NCBI RefSeq assembly: GCF_030538695.1
Contig: NZ_JAUNTN010000023.1
Location: forward strand, 1 to 64,000
Reading direction: 5' to 3'
Origin: Paracoccus sp. (in: a-proteobacteria)
GTDB lineage: Bacteria; Pseudomonadota; Alphaproteobacteria; Rhodobacterales; Rhodobacteraceae
DNA: 64,000 bases
The notes below the pieces were generated by a model, which was not told the DNA's origin, made no database searches, and worked only from the letters and a program-made list of their open reading frames with translations. Positions 30,604 to 39,902 of the stretch are shown piece by piece. Position 1 is the stretch's first letter; the number at the start of each line of letters is the position of its first letter. A program made the position numbers and the translations under genes.

Positions 30604-31620
30604 ATGCCGCAGCCTGACCTGCCCCTTGCGCCGACAGACTGGCCCGACCGCCAGTTCGTCTTGCGTGATGCGCCACAGGTCACGCCGGTTCAGGTCAACG
30701 CCCCCCGCATTGCCGAGGGGCGGGCACAGCTTGGGCCGCAGCCCCTGCCCCCGGCCAATGATGCAGCCCCGCTGCGCCACGGGCTGACCGCGCCGCCAGA
30801 TGCCGGTCAGGGGCTGCGCCAGATGCCGCTGGCGCAATTCATCTGGGGCGCTGAACGGGCGCAGCCACACCCGCGCCCGCGCGGCGATCACGCGCTGATC
30901 GTGGTGCAAACCGGCTTGCTGGAATTGCTGATCGGGCGCCAGCGGCATTTGCTGCGCGGCGACAATCTGGCGTGGCTGCCCGCCGGAACCGCCTTTTCCG
31001 TCCACCCGACCGAAGGCACCCGTGGTCAGGTCTTGCTGCTGCCGCGCCACATGACCGACGGCACCATGTCCCCCACGCCAGTGATGGGCCAGCCCGGAAA
31101 TGGCTCGGTCCGGGCCTTGCTGCATGATCTGGATTCGCTGCGCAACGCCTCGCTGGCCGCGGCGCTGCCCTATCACCTCGGGCTGATCTCGCTGCATATC
31201 CGCGACCTTACCCCGACACCATCACAGCCCGCCCCCGCCCGCGACGATCATCAGCTTTTCAGCGCCTTTTGCGGGCTGGCCCGCGCTGCGATGGGATCAG
31301 GCCACACGATCTCGGAACTGGCGACGCAGCTTGGCTGCGACGCGGCGCGGCTGGATCGGGTCTGCTTGCATTTGCGCGGCCGCCGCGCGGTCGAGGTGAT
31401 GAACACGCTGCGGCTGGAACTTGGCCTCGCCCTGCTGCGAGAGGGGCGTTCCACCCCACAGCAGATCGCGGACCGGCTGGGCTATACCGGGGTGGCGCAT
31501 TTCGCCCGCACGGTGGTCGCCGCGACCGGGCGCACCCCGCAGGTCTATCAGGCCGAGGTCGCGCCGCCCAAATCCCGCCCGTCATGGGGCAGGTCGCCAT
31601 TCTCACCGCGCAGGTTCTGA
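30604..31620 (+). CDS. AraC family transcriptional regulator
   Basis: 338 residues. The N-terminal half has a cupin-like effector domain (about 75-145; [29 protein letters not shown] carries the turn pattern). The C-terminal AraC double HTH spans about 225-320: [20 protein letters not shown] and [20 protein letters not shown]. The start at 30604 follows AAGGAGAAG. Its last 73 nt overlap rlmE on the opposite strand. The effector and targets are unknown. Confidence 0.85.
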   Translation: MPQPDLPLAPTDWPDRQFVLRDAPQVTPVQVNAPRIAEGRAQLGPQPLPPANDAAPLRHGLTAPPDAGQGLRQMPLAQFIWGAERAQPHPRPRGDHALIVVQTGLLELLIGRQRHLLRGDNLAWLPAGTAFSVHPTEGTRGQVLLLPRHMTDGTMSPTPVMGQPGNGSVRALLHDLDSLRNASLAAALPYHLGLISLHIRDLTPTPSQPAPARDDHQLFSAFCGLARAAMGSGHTISELATQLGCDAARLDRVCLHLRGRRAVEVMNTLRLELGLALLREGRSTPQQIADRLGYTGVAHFARTVVAATGRTPQVYQAEVAPPKSRPSWGRSPFSPRRF

Positions 31621-32372
31621 TCCGCCGCGCCTTGATCCGCCGTGCGCAACCCCCGGCCATGAAACCCCTGCGCCACAACGAATTTTTCCGAAGAATCCGA
31701 ACGGCTCGCAGGCGGCTTCACATTCGCCACCTTGTCGAAATTGCGCTTGAGCATGGCCTGCATCTCATTCTCGGCCCCGCCCGCCAGCACCTTGGCGACA
31801 AAAGTGCCGCCCGGCACCAGCACATCAAAGGCAAGCTGCGCCGCCGCCTCGACAAGAGCCACAATCCGCAGGTGATCGGTGCCTTTATGGCCCGAACTGG
31901 CAGCCGCCATATCCGACATCACGACATCCGCCGGACCGCCCAGCCAGCCTTTCACCAGATCGTCGGCCCCGTCAGACAGGAAATCAAGCTGGTGCAGATC
32001 AGCCCCGGCAATCGGGTCGACGTCTTGCAGATCGACCCCCAACACCGTGCCACGCGCCTTGCCGGATTTTTCGCCCAAGGCATTGACCCGCGCCACTGCC
32101 ACCTGGCACCAGCCTCCCGGCGCGCAGCCCAAATCGACAACCCGCGCGCCCGGCACCAAAAACCGATATTTATCGTCAAGTTCCAGAATCTTATAGGCCG
32201 CCCGTCCGCGAAACCCCTCGCGTTTGGCACGGGCAACATAGGGGTCATTCAACTGTCGTTCCAGCCACAGCTTGCTGGACAACTTACGCCCCTTGGCGGT
32301 CTTGACCCGCACCTTCAGATCACGCTGCCCGCGCCCCGAGGATTTGCGCCCCTCGCCCGGTTTCTTCGCCAT
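31548..32372 (-). CDS. rlmE: 23S rRNA 2'-O-ribose U2552 methyltransferase RlmE
   Basis: A 274-residue FtsJ-fold enzyme. [15 protein letters not shown] is the SAM site, [16 protein letters not shown] holds the catalytic Asp and FVAKVLAGG the Lys. The enzyme fold ends at [12 protein letters not shown] (about residue 240). The last 34 residues are polar, have no family match and lie antisense to the AraC gene, which suggests that the original stop was lost. The start shares one base with the ppx stop (TGATG). Confidence 0.92.
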   Translation of the reverse strand: MAKKPGEGRKSSGRGQRDLKVRVKTAKGRKLSSKLWLERQLNDPYVARAKREGFRGRAAYKILELDDKYRFLVPGARVVDLGCAPGGWCQVAVARVNALGEKSGKARGTVLGVDLQDVDPIAGADLHQLDFLSDGADDLVKGWLGGPADVVMSDMAAASSGHKGTDHLRIVALVEAAAQLAFDVLVPGGTFVAKVLAGGAENEMQAMLKRNFDKVANVKPPASRSDSSEKFVVAQGFHGRGLRTADQGAADQNLRGENGDLPHDGRDLGGATSA

Positions 32373-33523
32373 CAGGCCACTCCGTTCATCGTGTCAGGGG
32401 TCAGCACCCCGTCGCGCACCATCTGCGCATATAGCAGGCCCTCGCGCAGACCGCGATCCGCCACCGACAAGCGTTCGGTCGGCCAGACCCGCATCAGCGT
32501 CTGCAAAATCGCCGCGCCGGACATGATCAGCGCGTGACGCTCGCGCCCGATGCGCGGATCGTCGCGCCGCCCGTCGGGACCAAGCGACAGGTAATCACGG
32601 ATCACCTTGTCGATCTGTGCGCTGCTCATGCTGAGGCCATCAACCTTGGTGCGATCGTAACGCTTCAACCCCAAATGGCTGGCCGCCACCGTCGTCACCG
32701 TCCCCGAAGTCCCGATAATCTGGAAATGCTCTGGTGGCGACCCCGCCGCATAGGGGCTGAAATCGGCCAGTTTTTCCTCGAAATACCAGCTCATCAGCGC
32801 AAAACGGCCCTGATCGTCGGCCACATCCGCGAACTGGTCGCGCAGCGTCGCCACGCCAAGCGGCACACTGATCCAGTCCACCACCCGCGCCGCATCCGGT
32901 CCGCGCGGGGCAAACCCGTCCGACAGCCGCATGATCGCGCGGGAGCGTTCGCGCGGGTCCACATTGCTCAGGTCGATCCAGACCAGCTCGGTCGAGCCGC
33001 CGCCGATATCCACCACCATCAGCGTTTCCGTGCGCTGGCTGACCAGCGGCGCGCAGGAAATTACCGCAAGCCGGGCCTCCTCCTCAGCCTCGATGATCTC
33101 CACCGGCAAGCCGGTTTCACGCCGGATCATACGCAGGAAATCACGGGAATTTCGGGCACGACGGCAGGCTTCGGTCGCCACCAGCCGCATCCGGGCCACG
33201 CCATGCGTGTCCAACTTGCGGCGACAGACCTGCAAGGCATGAACCGTCCGGGCCATCGACCCGCGCGACAGCCTGCCAGATGCCTCCAGACCATGCCCAA
33301 GCTGGACAGGTTTGGAAAAGCTGTCGATCACCTGAAACTGTCCGCCCGACGGGCGGGCAATCAGCATCCGGCAACTGTTGGTTCCAAGGTCGAGCGCGGC
33401 ATAAAGCCCGTCTTCCCCGGCGGTGCGGGCAGCAGGTGGTTCGACCGTTGGCGCCGCAAGCGGCTTTTGCTTCACGACGGCCTTCGGGATCGCGCCCCCG
33501 CCCGCGGGACGCTTGGGCGCCAT
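32372..33523 (-). CDS. ppx: Ppx/GppA phosphatase family protein (exopolyphosphatase)
   Basis: The 383-residue protein has the ASKHA fold. [18 protein letters not shown] and [15 protein letters not shown] are the two phosphate-binding motifs and [16 protein letters not shown] the third. It hydrolyses polyphosphate or pppGpp; which is not decidable here. An N-terminal 35-residue Pro/Lys-rich tail is not part of the fold. It is upstream of rlmE and translationally coupled to it; this ppx-rlmE pair is common in Rhodobacterales. Confidence 0.88.
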   Translation of the reverse strand: MAPKRPAGGGAIPKAVVKQKPLAAPTVEPPAARTAGEDGLYAALDLGTNSCRMLIARPSGGQFQVIDSFSKPVQLGHGLEASGRLSRGSMARTVHALQVCRRKLDTHGVARMRLVATEACRRARNSRDFLRMIRRETGLPVEIIEAEEEARLAVISCAPLVSQRTETLMVVDIGGGSTELVWIDLSNVDPRERSRAIMRLSDGFAPRGPDAARVVDWISVPLGVATLRDQFADVADDQGRFALMSWYFEEKLADFSPYAAGSPPEHFQIIGTSGTVTTVAASHLGLKRYDRTKVDGLSMSSAQIDKVIRDYLSLGPDGRRDDPRIGRERHALIMSGAAILQTLMRVWPTERLSVADRGLREGLLYAQMVRDGVLTPDTMNGVA

Positions 33524-33750
33524 GACACACGCCCTCCGATACAAGTTAGGCTAAAGGTAGCGCGGCCCCTGCATCCATTCAAGCCCCCGCCCTTATTTCA
33601 CGGCAATCAACGAAATCTTAAACATTCCGTGCCAAACAAAGGACATGACTTTTATTCGGCTCTTGATTCTGCTGATCACTACCCTGCGCCCCACTCGACT
33701 TGATGGGGTGTGGGCGCTATCCCTTGAGATGGTTCGGGAAAGGGTCATTC

Positions 33751-33915
33751 ATGCTTGTTATCGCCGCATTGCTTCTGGGGGCCGTATTTGGCTGGCTGCG
33801 GGCTGGCCGCCTTGGCGGCAACCGCAAGGACCGGGCGCAATATGCGATGGTTCACGCCCTGATCTGCGGGCTGGTCGCGCTGTTTGCAACCATTTTCCTG
33901 CTGCGGGCGGGCTGA
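33751..33915 (+). CDS. Small membrane protein of 54 residues
   Basis: Two transmembrane segments (MLVIAALLLGAVFGWLRAG and ALICGLVALFATIFLL) flank a basic loop, GRLGGNRKDRAQYAMVHA. The ATG at 33751 follows GGGAAAGGG. It ends 3 nt before the VWA gene, so the two are surely co-transcribed. No family name is known to me. The 227-bp gap upstream holds no clear gene. Confidence 0.7.
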   Translation: MLVIAALLLGAVFGWLRAGRLGGNRKDRAQYAMVHALICGLVALFATIFLLRAG

Positions 33916-33918
33916 TCC

Positions 33919-35100
33919 ATGTTGACCGGCTTCCTGACCACGCTGCGCCGCCACGGGGTTCCGGTCTCGCTACGCGAATATCTGGACCTGCTGACCGGCA
34001 TGGCAGCAGGCGTGCCGGGCTGGTCGGTGGATGGGTTTTACCATTTCGCACGCCTGTCCATGGTCAAAGACGAACGCCATATCGACCGCTTCGACCGCGC
34101 CTTTGCCGAAGCATTTTCGGGGCTGGAAACCGTCCCGGCCGAGGCGCTGGTCAATGCCATCGACCTTCCCCGCGACTGGCTGGAAAAGCTGGCCGAAAAG
34201 CTGCTGACCGAGGAGGAGAAAGCCGCCATTCACGCAACCGGCGACTTTCAGGCGCTGATGGACAAGCTGCGGCAACGGCTGGCCGAACAGCAGGCCCGCC
34301 ATCAGGGCGGCAACAAATGGCTCGGCACAGCGGGAACTTCGCCCTTTGGCGCTTATGGCTACAATCCCGAAGGGGTGCGCATCGGCCAGCACGAATCGCG
34401 CCACCGCCGGGCCGTCAAGGTCTGGGACAAGCGCGAGTTTCGGGATTTCGACGATTCCATCGAGCTTGGCACCCGCAACATCAAGGTCGCGCTGAAACGT
34501 CTCCGGCAATGGGCGCGGCATGGTGCGGCAGACGAACTGGACCTGCCCGCGACCATCCGCGCGACAGCCGATCACGGCTATATCGACGTGCAGACCCGGC
34601 CCGAACGACGCAACGCCGTAAAAGTGCTGCTGTTTCTGGATGTGGGCGGCAGCATGGACGACCATATCCGCGTGGTGGACGAATTGTTCAGCGCCGCGCG
34701 GGCCGAGTTCAAGCATATGGAGCATTTTTACTTTCACAACTGCCTTTACGAATCAGTCTGGAAAGACAGCCGCCGCCGCTGGACCGAAACCACGCCCACC
34801 TGGGACATTCTGCACCGCTATGGCCGCGACTATAAATGTATTTTCGTCGGGGACGCCGCGATGTCTCCGTATGAAATCGCCATTCCCGGCGGCGCGAATG
34901 AGCATTGGAACGAGGAAGCAGGCGAGGTCTGGCTGCGCCGCGCCTGCGAAACATGGCCCGATCATATCTGGCTGAACCCGGTGCCGGAAAGCCGCTGGCC
35001 CTATACGCAATCCACGCAGATGATCGGCCAGATCTTTGAAAACCGGATGCAGCCGATGACGCTGGAGGGGCTGACCCAAGCCATGCGCATATTGGGTTAA
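33919..35100 (+). CDS. VWA domain-containing protein, CoxE-like
   Basis: 393 residues. The N-terminal helical region (1-115) contains DRFDRAFAEAFSG. The middle GTSPFGAYGYNPEGVRIGQ leads to a VWA domain (about 230-390) whose metal site reads FLDVGGSMDDH, that is DxGxS rather than the classic DxSxS. Such proteins work with MoxR AAA+ ATPases to mature enzymes or envelope complexes. No moxR gene is adjacent here; a small membrane protein takes its place upstream. Confidence 0.85.
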   Translation: MLTGFLTTLRRHGVPVSLREYLDLLTGMAAGVPGWSVDGFYHFARLSMVKDERHIDRFDRAFAEAFSGLETVPAEALVNAIDLPRDWLEKLAEKLLTEEEKAAIHATGDFQALMDKLRQRLAEQQARHQGGNKWLGTAGTSPFGAYGYNPEGVRIGQHESRHRRAVKVWDKREFRDFDDSIELGTRNIKVALKRLRQWARHGAADELDLPATIRATADHGYIDVQTRPERRNAVKVLLFLDVGGSMDDHIRVVDELFSAARAEFKHMEHFYFHNCLYESVWKDSRRRWTETTPTWDILHRYGRDYKCIFVGDAAMSPYEIAIPGGANEHWNEEAGEVWLRRACETWPDHIWLNPVPESRWPYTQSTQMIGQIFENRMQPMTLEGLTQAMRILG

Positions 35101-35184
35101 TTGCCGCATCTTGCCCGGTGAAACTGGACCCTCAGCCCCATTTGCGGGCATAATCACCGCAAGCCGCCCCACGACCGGAACAAT

Positions 35185-35862
35185 ATGCTGAAGTTTCTGC
35201 CCTTCCTGCTGATTGTCCTTTACGCCGCCGCGCTGTGGATTTTTTCGGCGGCGCGTAGCAAGGCGCATCTGGCACGACACTCCACGCCCTTGGATCACCC
35301 ACGTCTGAACCCGATGCTGGACCGGCTGGGCGCAGCCATGGACCTGCCGCCAATTCGCGCCCATGTCTATGAAATCGCCCCCGTAAACGGTCTGGCGACA
35401 CCGGATGGCCGGGTTTACCTGACCCGTGGCTTTCTGGACGCGCTGGATCGGAACGAGGTCTCCGAGGCAGAACTCGCCTCGGTCATCGCGCATGAACTGG
35501 GGCATGTCACCCACGGCCATGCCCGCCGCCGCCTGATCGACGTGACCGGGCAACAGGCCATACGTCTCGCGTTGGCCGGGGTTTTGGGCCGCTTTATCCC
35601 CTTTATCGGCGGCTGGATCGCCCATATCGCCAGCAGCGCCGTGACCGCGCATCTGTCGCGCAGCGACGAATATCAGGCCGATGCCTTTGCCGCCGCACTG
35701 ATGGTCAAGGCCGGGCTTGGCACTGCACCGCAGAAATCGCTGCTGGCCAAGATCGAACGTATGTCAGGCGCGGGCGCAGCCCCGCCGTGGCTGATGTCAC
35801 ACCCCGCCACCGCCAAGCGCATCGCCGCCATCGAGGCGCTGGAACGGCGCTGGAGCCTCTGA
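35185..35862 (+). CDS. M48 family metallopeptidase, HtpX-like
   Basis: A 225-residue peptidase with one N-terminal membrane anchor (FLPFLLIVLYAAALWIF), the Zn motif VIAHELGHVTHGHARR (about 113) and the third ligand in RSDEYQADAFAAAL. A hydrophobic hairpin (LALAGVLGRFIPFIGGWIAHI) lies between them. It should degrade or process membrane or envelope proteins. Its stop overlaps the next start as TGATG. Confidence 0.87.
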   Translation: MLKFLPFLLIVLYAAALWIFSAARSKAHLARHSTPLDHPRLNPMLDRLGAAMDLPPIRAHVYEIAPVNGLATPDGRVYLTRGFLDALDRNEVSEAELASVIAHELGHVTHGHARRRLIDVTGQQAIRLALAGVLGRFIPFIGGWIAHIASSAVTAHLSRSDEYQADAFAAALMVKAGLGTAPQKSLLAKIERMSGAGAAPPWLMSHPATAKRIAAIEALERRWSL

Positions 35863-37037
35863 TGCGGCGGCGGGTCTTTTACATCCCCGGCTATGACCCG
35901 ATTCCACCGCGCCGCTACCGCGAGCTTTACCGGCGCGAAGGTGCAAAACAGGCGCAAATCAGCGGTTATGAGCTGACCTTCCCGGCCCGCGACGACCGCA
36001 CCGGCTTTGGTTGGGGCGCGGCCACCCGCCTGCCCGAAGGCGATGCCCACGCCGAGTTCGAAGTGCTTGTCTGGGCCGATCTGGTGCAGGGGTCGATGGG
36101 ACGATCCATCCCCGCGACCTATGCGCAACTGGTCCGCACGGCCTGGGCCTATATCGGCTCGGGCGCGCTGTTCCGGCTGATGCGGCTGCGACGTGCGCCG
36201 GTGATTGCGGCGCTTTATCCGATTGCAGTTCTGCTGGTGCAGGCGCTGGTCGCAGTTCTGGCCGGATGGACGGCAGGCTGGCTGACCGCCCGGCTGCTGC
36301 CATGGGCCGCACTGCCGGTCGGGCTGGTCGTGGCTTGGGCGGCCCTGACCCTGTTCCGGCGACTGGATAACCGGATTTTCGCCTATTACCTGATGCATGA
36401 TTACGCCTTTACCGCGCAACATAACGGTGCCTATCCGGCCGCGCTGGAACCCCGCATCGCCGCCTTTACCGCCCGCATCCGGCAGGCACTTGCGGATGAT
36501 TGGGACGAGGTTCTGCTGGTCGGCCATTCCTCGGGCGCATACCTTGGTGTCTCCGTCATTGCTGACCTTTTACGCGACGGCACCGACGCCCGCCGCCTGT
36601 CGTTTCTGACGCTGGGTCATGTCGTGCCGATGGCGTCCTTTCTGCCGCAAGCTCACCGCCTGCGTGCGGATCTGGAGCTGCTGGCGGCGCAAGACGCCCC
36701 CTTCTGGCTGGATGTCAGCGCACCGGGCGATGCCTGCTGCTTCGGGCTTTGCGACCCGGTGGCGGTCAGCCGCGACCGCCCGGCCCCGCAAAAACAACCA
36801 ATGGTGATCTCGGCAGCTTTCACGCAAACACTGTCGCCACAGGCGCAAAAGGCACTGGAATGGCGCTGGTTTCGCAAGCATTTTCAGTATCTTTGCGCCT
36901 TTGACCGCCCCAGAGACTACGATTATTTCGCCATCACCGCAGGCCCGCTGACTCTGGGCCAGCGTTTTGCCGGACGCCCGCCCTCGCCCGGCCGGATCGC
37001 CCGCCCCGTCAACCGCTTTCCAAAGGCCCCGCAATGA
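35862..37037 (+). CDS. Membrane-associated alpha/beta-hydrolase-like protein
   Basis: A 391-residue protein. It begins RRRVFYIPGYDPIPPRRY, with a hydrolase-like YIPGYD strand. Two membrane helices follow (about 112-160, IAVLLVQALVAVLAGWTAG and PVGLVVAWAALTLF). The nucleophile elbow is LLVGHSSGAYLGVS (about 220). A later HYxx-type His is not obvious. No substrate can be named. It overlaps the M48 gene by one base and the P450 gene by four (ATGA), so the three proteins are made together. Confidence 0.75.
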   Translation: MRRRVFYIPGYDPIPPRRYRELYRREGAKQAQISGYELTFPARDDRTGFGWGAATRLPEGDAHAEFEVLVWADLVQGSMGRSIPATYAQLVRTAWAYIGSGALFRLMRLRRAPVIAALYPIAVLLVQALVAVLAGWTAGWLTARLLPWAALPVGLVVAWAALTLFRRLDNRIFAYYLMHDYAFTAQHNGAYPAALEPRIAAFTARIRQALADDWDEVLLVGHSSGAYLGVSVIADLLRDGTDARRLSFLTLGHVVPMASFLPQAHRLRADLELLAAQDAPFWLDVSAPGDACCFGLCDPVAVSRDRPAPQKQPMVISAAFTQTLSPQAQKALEWRWFRKHFQYLCAFDRPRDYDYFAITAGPLTLGQRFAGRPPSPGRIARPVNRFPKAPQ

Positions 37038-38386
37038 TCCCGCCCAAGCCGCAAACCGCCGCGAAAACCGGCCTGATCCGTATGATCCGGGGCTTTCGCC
37101 GCGATCTGCTGTCGGCCCTGCCCGCCCGCCTCTATCGCGCCTGGATGGCCGAATTCCGCACCCCCCTGATCCACAGCTTTGTCTGTAACGACCCTGATCT
37201 GGTGGCGGAAATCCTGCGTAAGCGCCCGGCGGACTTCCCCAAATCCAACCGTCTGCGCGAAGGTCTTGCGCCGCTTCTGGGCAATTCGGTTTTTGTCACC
37301 AACGGCCAGGAATGGCAGCATCAGCGGCGCATTATCGACCCTGCGTTCGAAGGCGGCCGCCTGCGTGATACCTTTCCCGCGATGCTGGCCGCCAGCCATG
37401 CAGCCGTGGCCCGGCTGCGCCATCTGGCCAATGGCCAACCCATCGACATTGAACCCGAAACCAGCCACGCCGCCGCCGATGTGATCTTTCGCACGCTGTT
37501 TTCCATCCCGATCGAGGACACCACAGCCGCGCAGGTTTTCACCGCCTTTCGCGCCCATCAGGATGCGCAACCCATCGTGAATCTCGCCGCGCTGATCCCG
37601 TTGCCCAAATGGCTGCCCCGCCCACACAGCCGCCGCACCCGACAGACCGCACGGCAAATCCGCAACCTGATTGAAACCATGGTCGCCACCCGCGCCAAAG
37701 CCATCACAGACGGCACCGCCCCCGACGATCTGGCAACGAAGATTATGACGACGCCCGACCCGGAAACCGGCCAATGTTTCACCCCGCCCGAGATGGTCGA
37801 TCAGGTGGCGATCTTTTTCCTCGCCGGCCATGAAACCAGCGCCAGTTCGCTGGCTTGGGCGCTGTATCTGCTGGCCCTCAGCCCCGAATGGCAGGACCGC
37901 ATCGCAACCGAGGCCGACACCCTGCCCGACCCGATCAGCTTTGGCGACCTGAAATCCCTGCCCGCCGCCCGCGCCGTGTTCCGCGAGGCGCTGCGCCTCT
38001 ATCCCCCGGTGCCGATGATGGTGCGCGAGGCCACCTGCCCAGAAACCTTCCGCGACCGCCCGGTGCCAAAGGGTGCGCAACTGGTGCTGTCCCCATGGCA
38101 TCTGCACCGCCACGAACGGCTCTGGCACGACCCCGACAGTTTCGACCCGGCGCGGTGGGACACGGAAAACGGCAAGACCTGCGCCCGCAATGCCTATATC
38201 CCCTTTTCTGCCGGACCGCGCGTCTGCCCCGGTGCTGGCTTTGCCATGGCCGAAGGCCCCCTGATGCTGGCCCTGATCGCCCGCGCCTTCCACATCACCC
38301 CCGGCCCGACCGCCCCGGTCCCGGTCGCCCGGCTGACTGTGCGCGGCGAAAACGGCATCCACATATGCCTGACGCCGCGCAATTAA
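37034..38386 (+). CDS. Cytochrome P450
   Basis: A 450-residue heme monooxygenase. The I-helix oxygen motif is FLAGHETSASS, the K-helix ExxR is FREALRLYPPV, and the heme-thiolate loop is PFSAGPRVCPGAGFAMAEG with the axial Cys at about 398. There is no fused reductase and no ferredoxin gene adjacent. The substrate is unknown. The start overlaps the hydrolase gene by ATGA. The stop lies in the loop of an 8-bp hairpin. Confidence 0.92.
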   Translation: MIPPKPQTAAKTGLIRMIRGFRRDLLSALPARLYRAWMAEFRTPLIHSFVCNDPDLVAEILRKRPADFPKSNRLREGLAPLLGNSVFVTNGQEWQHQRRIIDPAFEGGRLRDTFPAMLAASHAAVARLRHLANGQPIDIEPETSHAAADVIFRTLFSIPIEDTTAAQVFTAFRAHQDAQPIVNLAALIPLPKWLPRPHSRRTRQTARQIRNLIETMVATRAKAITDGTAPDDLATKIMTTPDPETGQCFTPPEMVDQVAIFFLAGHETSASSLAWALYLLALSPEWQDRIATEADTLPDPISFGDLKSLPAARAVFREALRLYPPVPMMVREATCPETFRDRPVPKGAQLVLSPWHLHRHERLWHDPDSFDPARWDTENGKTCARNAYIPFSAGPRVCPGAGFAMAEGPLMLALIARAFHITPGPTAPVPVARLTVRGENGIHICLTPRN

Positions 38387-38395
38387 CGCGCGGCG
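38373..38395 (+). other. Hairpin around the P450 stop codon
   Basis: CGCCGCGC (38373-38380) and GCGCGGCG (38388-38395) pair perfectly; the 7-nt loop AATTAAC contains the TAA stop. It is followed by the repeat core with TCTTTTGTCT, which could supply a short U-rich tract, so the pair may end the transcript. Confidence 0.5.
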
Positions 38396-38399
38396 CCTC

Positions 38400-38432
38400 A
38401 CATCTTTTGTCTGTAAATATCCAATCCGGCGC
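38400..38432. repeat. Intergenic repeat, same family as 19-67 and 2543-2600
   Basis: ACATCTTTTGTC, two variable bases, then TAAATATCCAATCCGGCGC. The distal CAATCCGGCGC is identical to the flank of the element at 2543-2600. It ends exactly where the M32 carboxypeptidase stop codon begins and fills the gap between two convergent genes. Confidence 0.6.
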
Positions 38433-39902
38433 TTACAGCCCGTAAAGCCGCCCGAACTTTTCATCCAGATAGTCCAGCAGCGGCGCGGGCGAGATCGTCC
38501 CCGCCGCGCGTTCGATCACTTCACGCGGGCGATACAACCCGCCATGACGATGGATATTCTCGCGCAGCCATTCGACGCCGGGCGCGGCCTCGCCACGGGC
38601 CAGCGCCGCATCCAGATCCGGAACCGCCTGCCGCAGCGCACGGTTCAGACAGCCCGCATAGACATTGCCAAGCGCATAGGTCGGGAAATAGCCAAACAGC
38701 CCGATGGACCAATGCACATCCTGCAACACTCCGTTCGAAGGCCGGTCCACCGCCACGCCGAAATCCGACTGGAAGCGGGTATTCCACGCCTCGGGCAGAT
38801 CCTCGACATCCAGACGACCGGCGATCAGGTCACGCTCCAGATCGAACCGCATCATGATGTGCAGGTTGTAATGCACCTCATCCGCTTCGGTGCGGATATA
38901 ACCCGGCTGCACGCGGTTCACGGCACCATAAAACGCATCGGCATCCGCCACGCCAAGATCGTCGAACATATCCGACATGCGGGTGAACAGCCATCCGGTA
39001 AAGGCGCGCGAACGGCCCATCTGGTTCTCGAAAATCCGGCTCTGGCTTTCGTGAACCCCCATCGAAACGCCCCGCCCCAGAGGCGTAAAGGCGTAATCCG
39101 GGTCGATCCCCAGTTCATAACTGGAATGGCCGACCTCGTGAATCGTCGAATAGATGCAATTGAACGGATCGGTTTCCACCACCCGCGTGGTGATCCGGCT
39201 GTCCTGCCAGCGCCCGCTGCTGAACGGATGCACGGCCAGATCCAGCCGCCCGTGGTTCCAGTCATAGCCAAACGCATTGGCGCACATCCGGGCCAGCCGC
39301 ATCTGCGCCTCTTGCGGGAAATGACCGGCCAGCGGCGCGGGCTGAACCTCGGACCCCAGCACCGCCTCGCGCAGACTGACCAGACGCGGGCGCATCGCAT
39401 CGAACAGCGCCGCGATTTCCGCCGCCGAAGTGCCAGGTTCGTAATCCTCAAGCAGCGCATCATACAGATCGCCACCATCGGCCAAGGCAGCGGCCTCCTC
39501 GCGCTTCAGCGCCACGACCTCGGCCAGCGTCGGCAGGAAATCCTGCGGCGCATCCTTGGCGCGGGCCTCGGCCCAGATCCCTTGCGACAGCGAGGTCAGC
39601 CGCGCCATCTCGACCGCCAGCCGGGCGGGGATGCGGGACTGGCGGCGGAACTGGCGCTCGATCAGCTCCAGCGCGCGGGTCTCGATGTCATTGCGCGGGC
39701 TGGCCTGATCCAGCCACTCGCCCAGACGTGGATCGGTGCGGCGTTCGTGGATCACCGATTCCAGCGCCGCCAGCTCCTCGGCCCGCTGCTCGGCCGCACC
39801 GCGCGGCATCACCGTTTCGCGGTCCCAGTCCAGCCGCTCTGCGACCGAGGACAGCGCCTCGGTCTCGCGCTGGAATTGCATCAGATCGTCAATCGCCGTC
39901 AT
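38433..39902 (-). CDS. Carboxypeptidase M32
   Basis: This 489-residue metallopeptidase removes C-terminal residues from peptides. The Zn site is TIHEVGHSSYELG, with Val where many relatives have Gly. The family blocks HPFSSGRWQDSRITTRV, GVHESQSRIFENQMGRS and IRTEADEVHYNLHIMMRFDLE are all present. The length is normal. The start overlaps the ctaA stop as ATGA. Confidence 0.93.
   Translation of the reverse strand: MTAIDDLMQFQRETEALSSVAERLDWDRETVMPRGAAEQRAEELAALESVIHERRTDPRLGEWLDQASPRNDIETRALELIERQFRRQSRIPARLAVEMARLTSLSQGIWAEARAKDAPQDFLPTLAEVVALKREEAAALADGGDLYDALLEDYEPGTSAAEIAALFDAMRPRLVSLREAVLGSEVQPAPLAGHFPQEAQMRLARMCANAFGYDWNHGRLDLAVHPFSSGRWQDSRITTRVVETDPFNCIYSTIHEVGHSSYELGIDPDYAFTPLGRGVSMGVHESQSRIFENQMGRSRAFTGWLFTRMSDMFDDLGVADADAFYGAVNRVQPGYIRTEADEVHYNLHIMMRFDLERDLIAGRLDVEDLPEAWNTRFQSDFGVAVDRPSNGVLQDVHWSIGLFGYFPTYALGNVYAGCLNRALRQAVPDLDAALARGEAAPGVEWLRENIHRHGGLYRPREVIERAAGTISPAPLLDYLDEKFGRLYGL

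Noticed and set aside
36923..38464. 513-codon minus-strand frame
   Set aside because: Antisense to the P450 gene, which has all heme-binding motifs.
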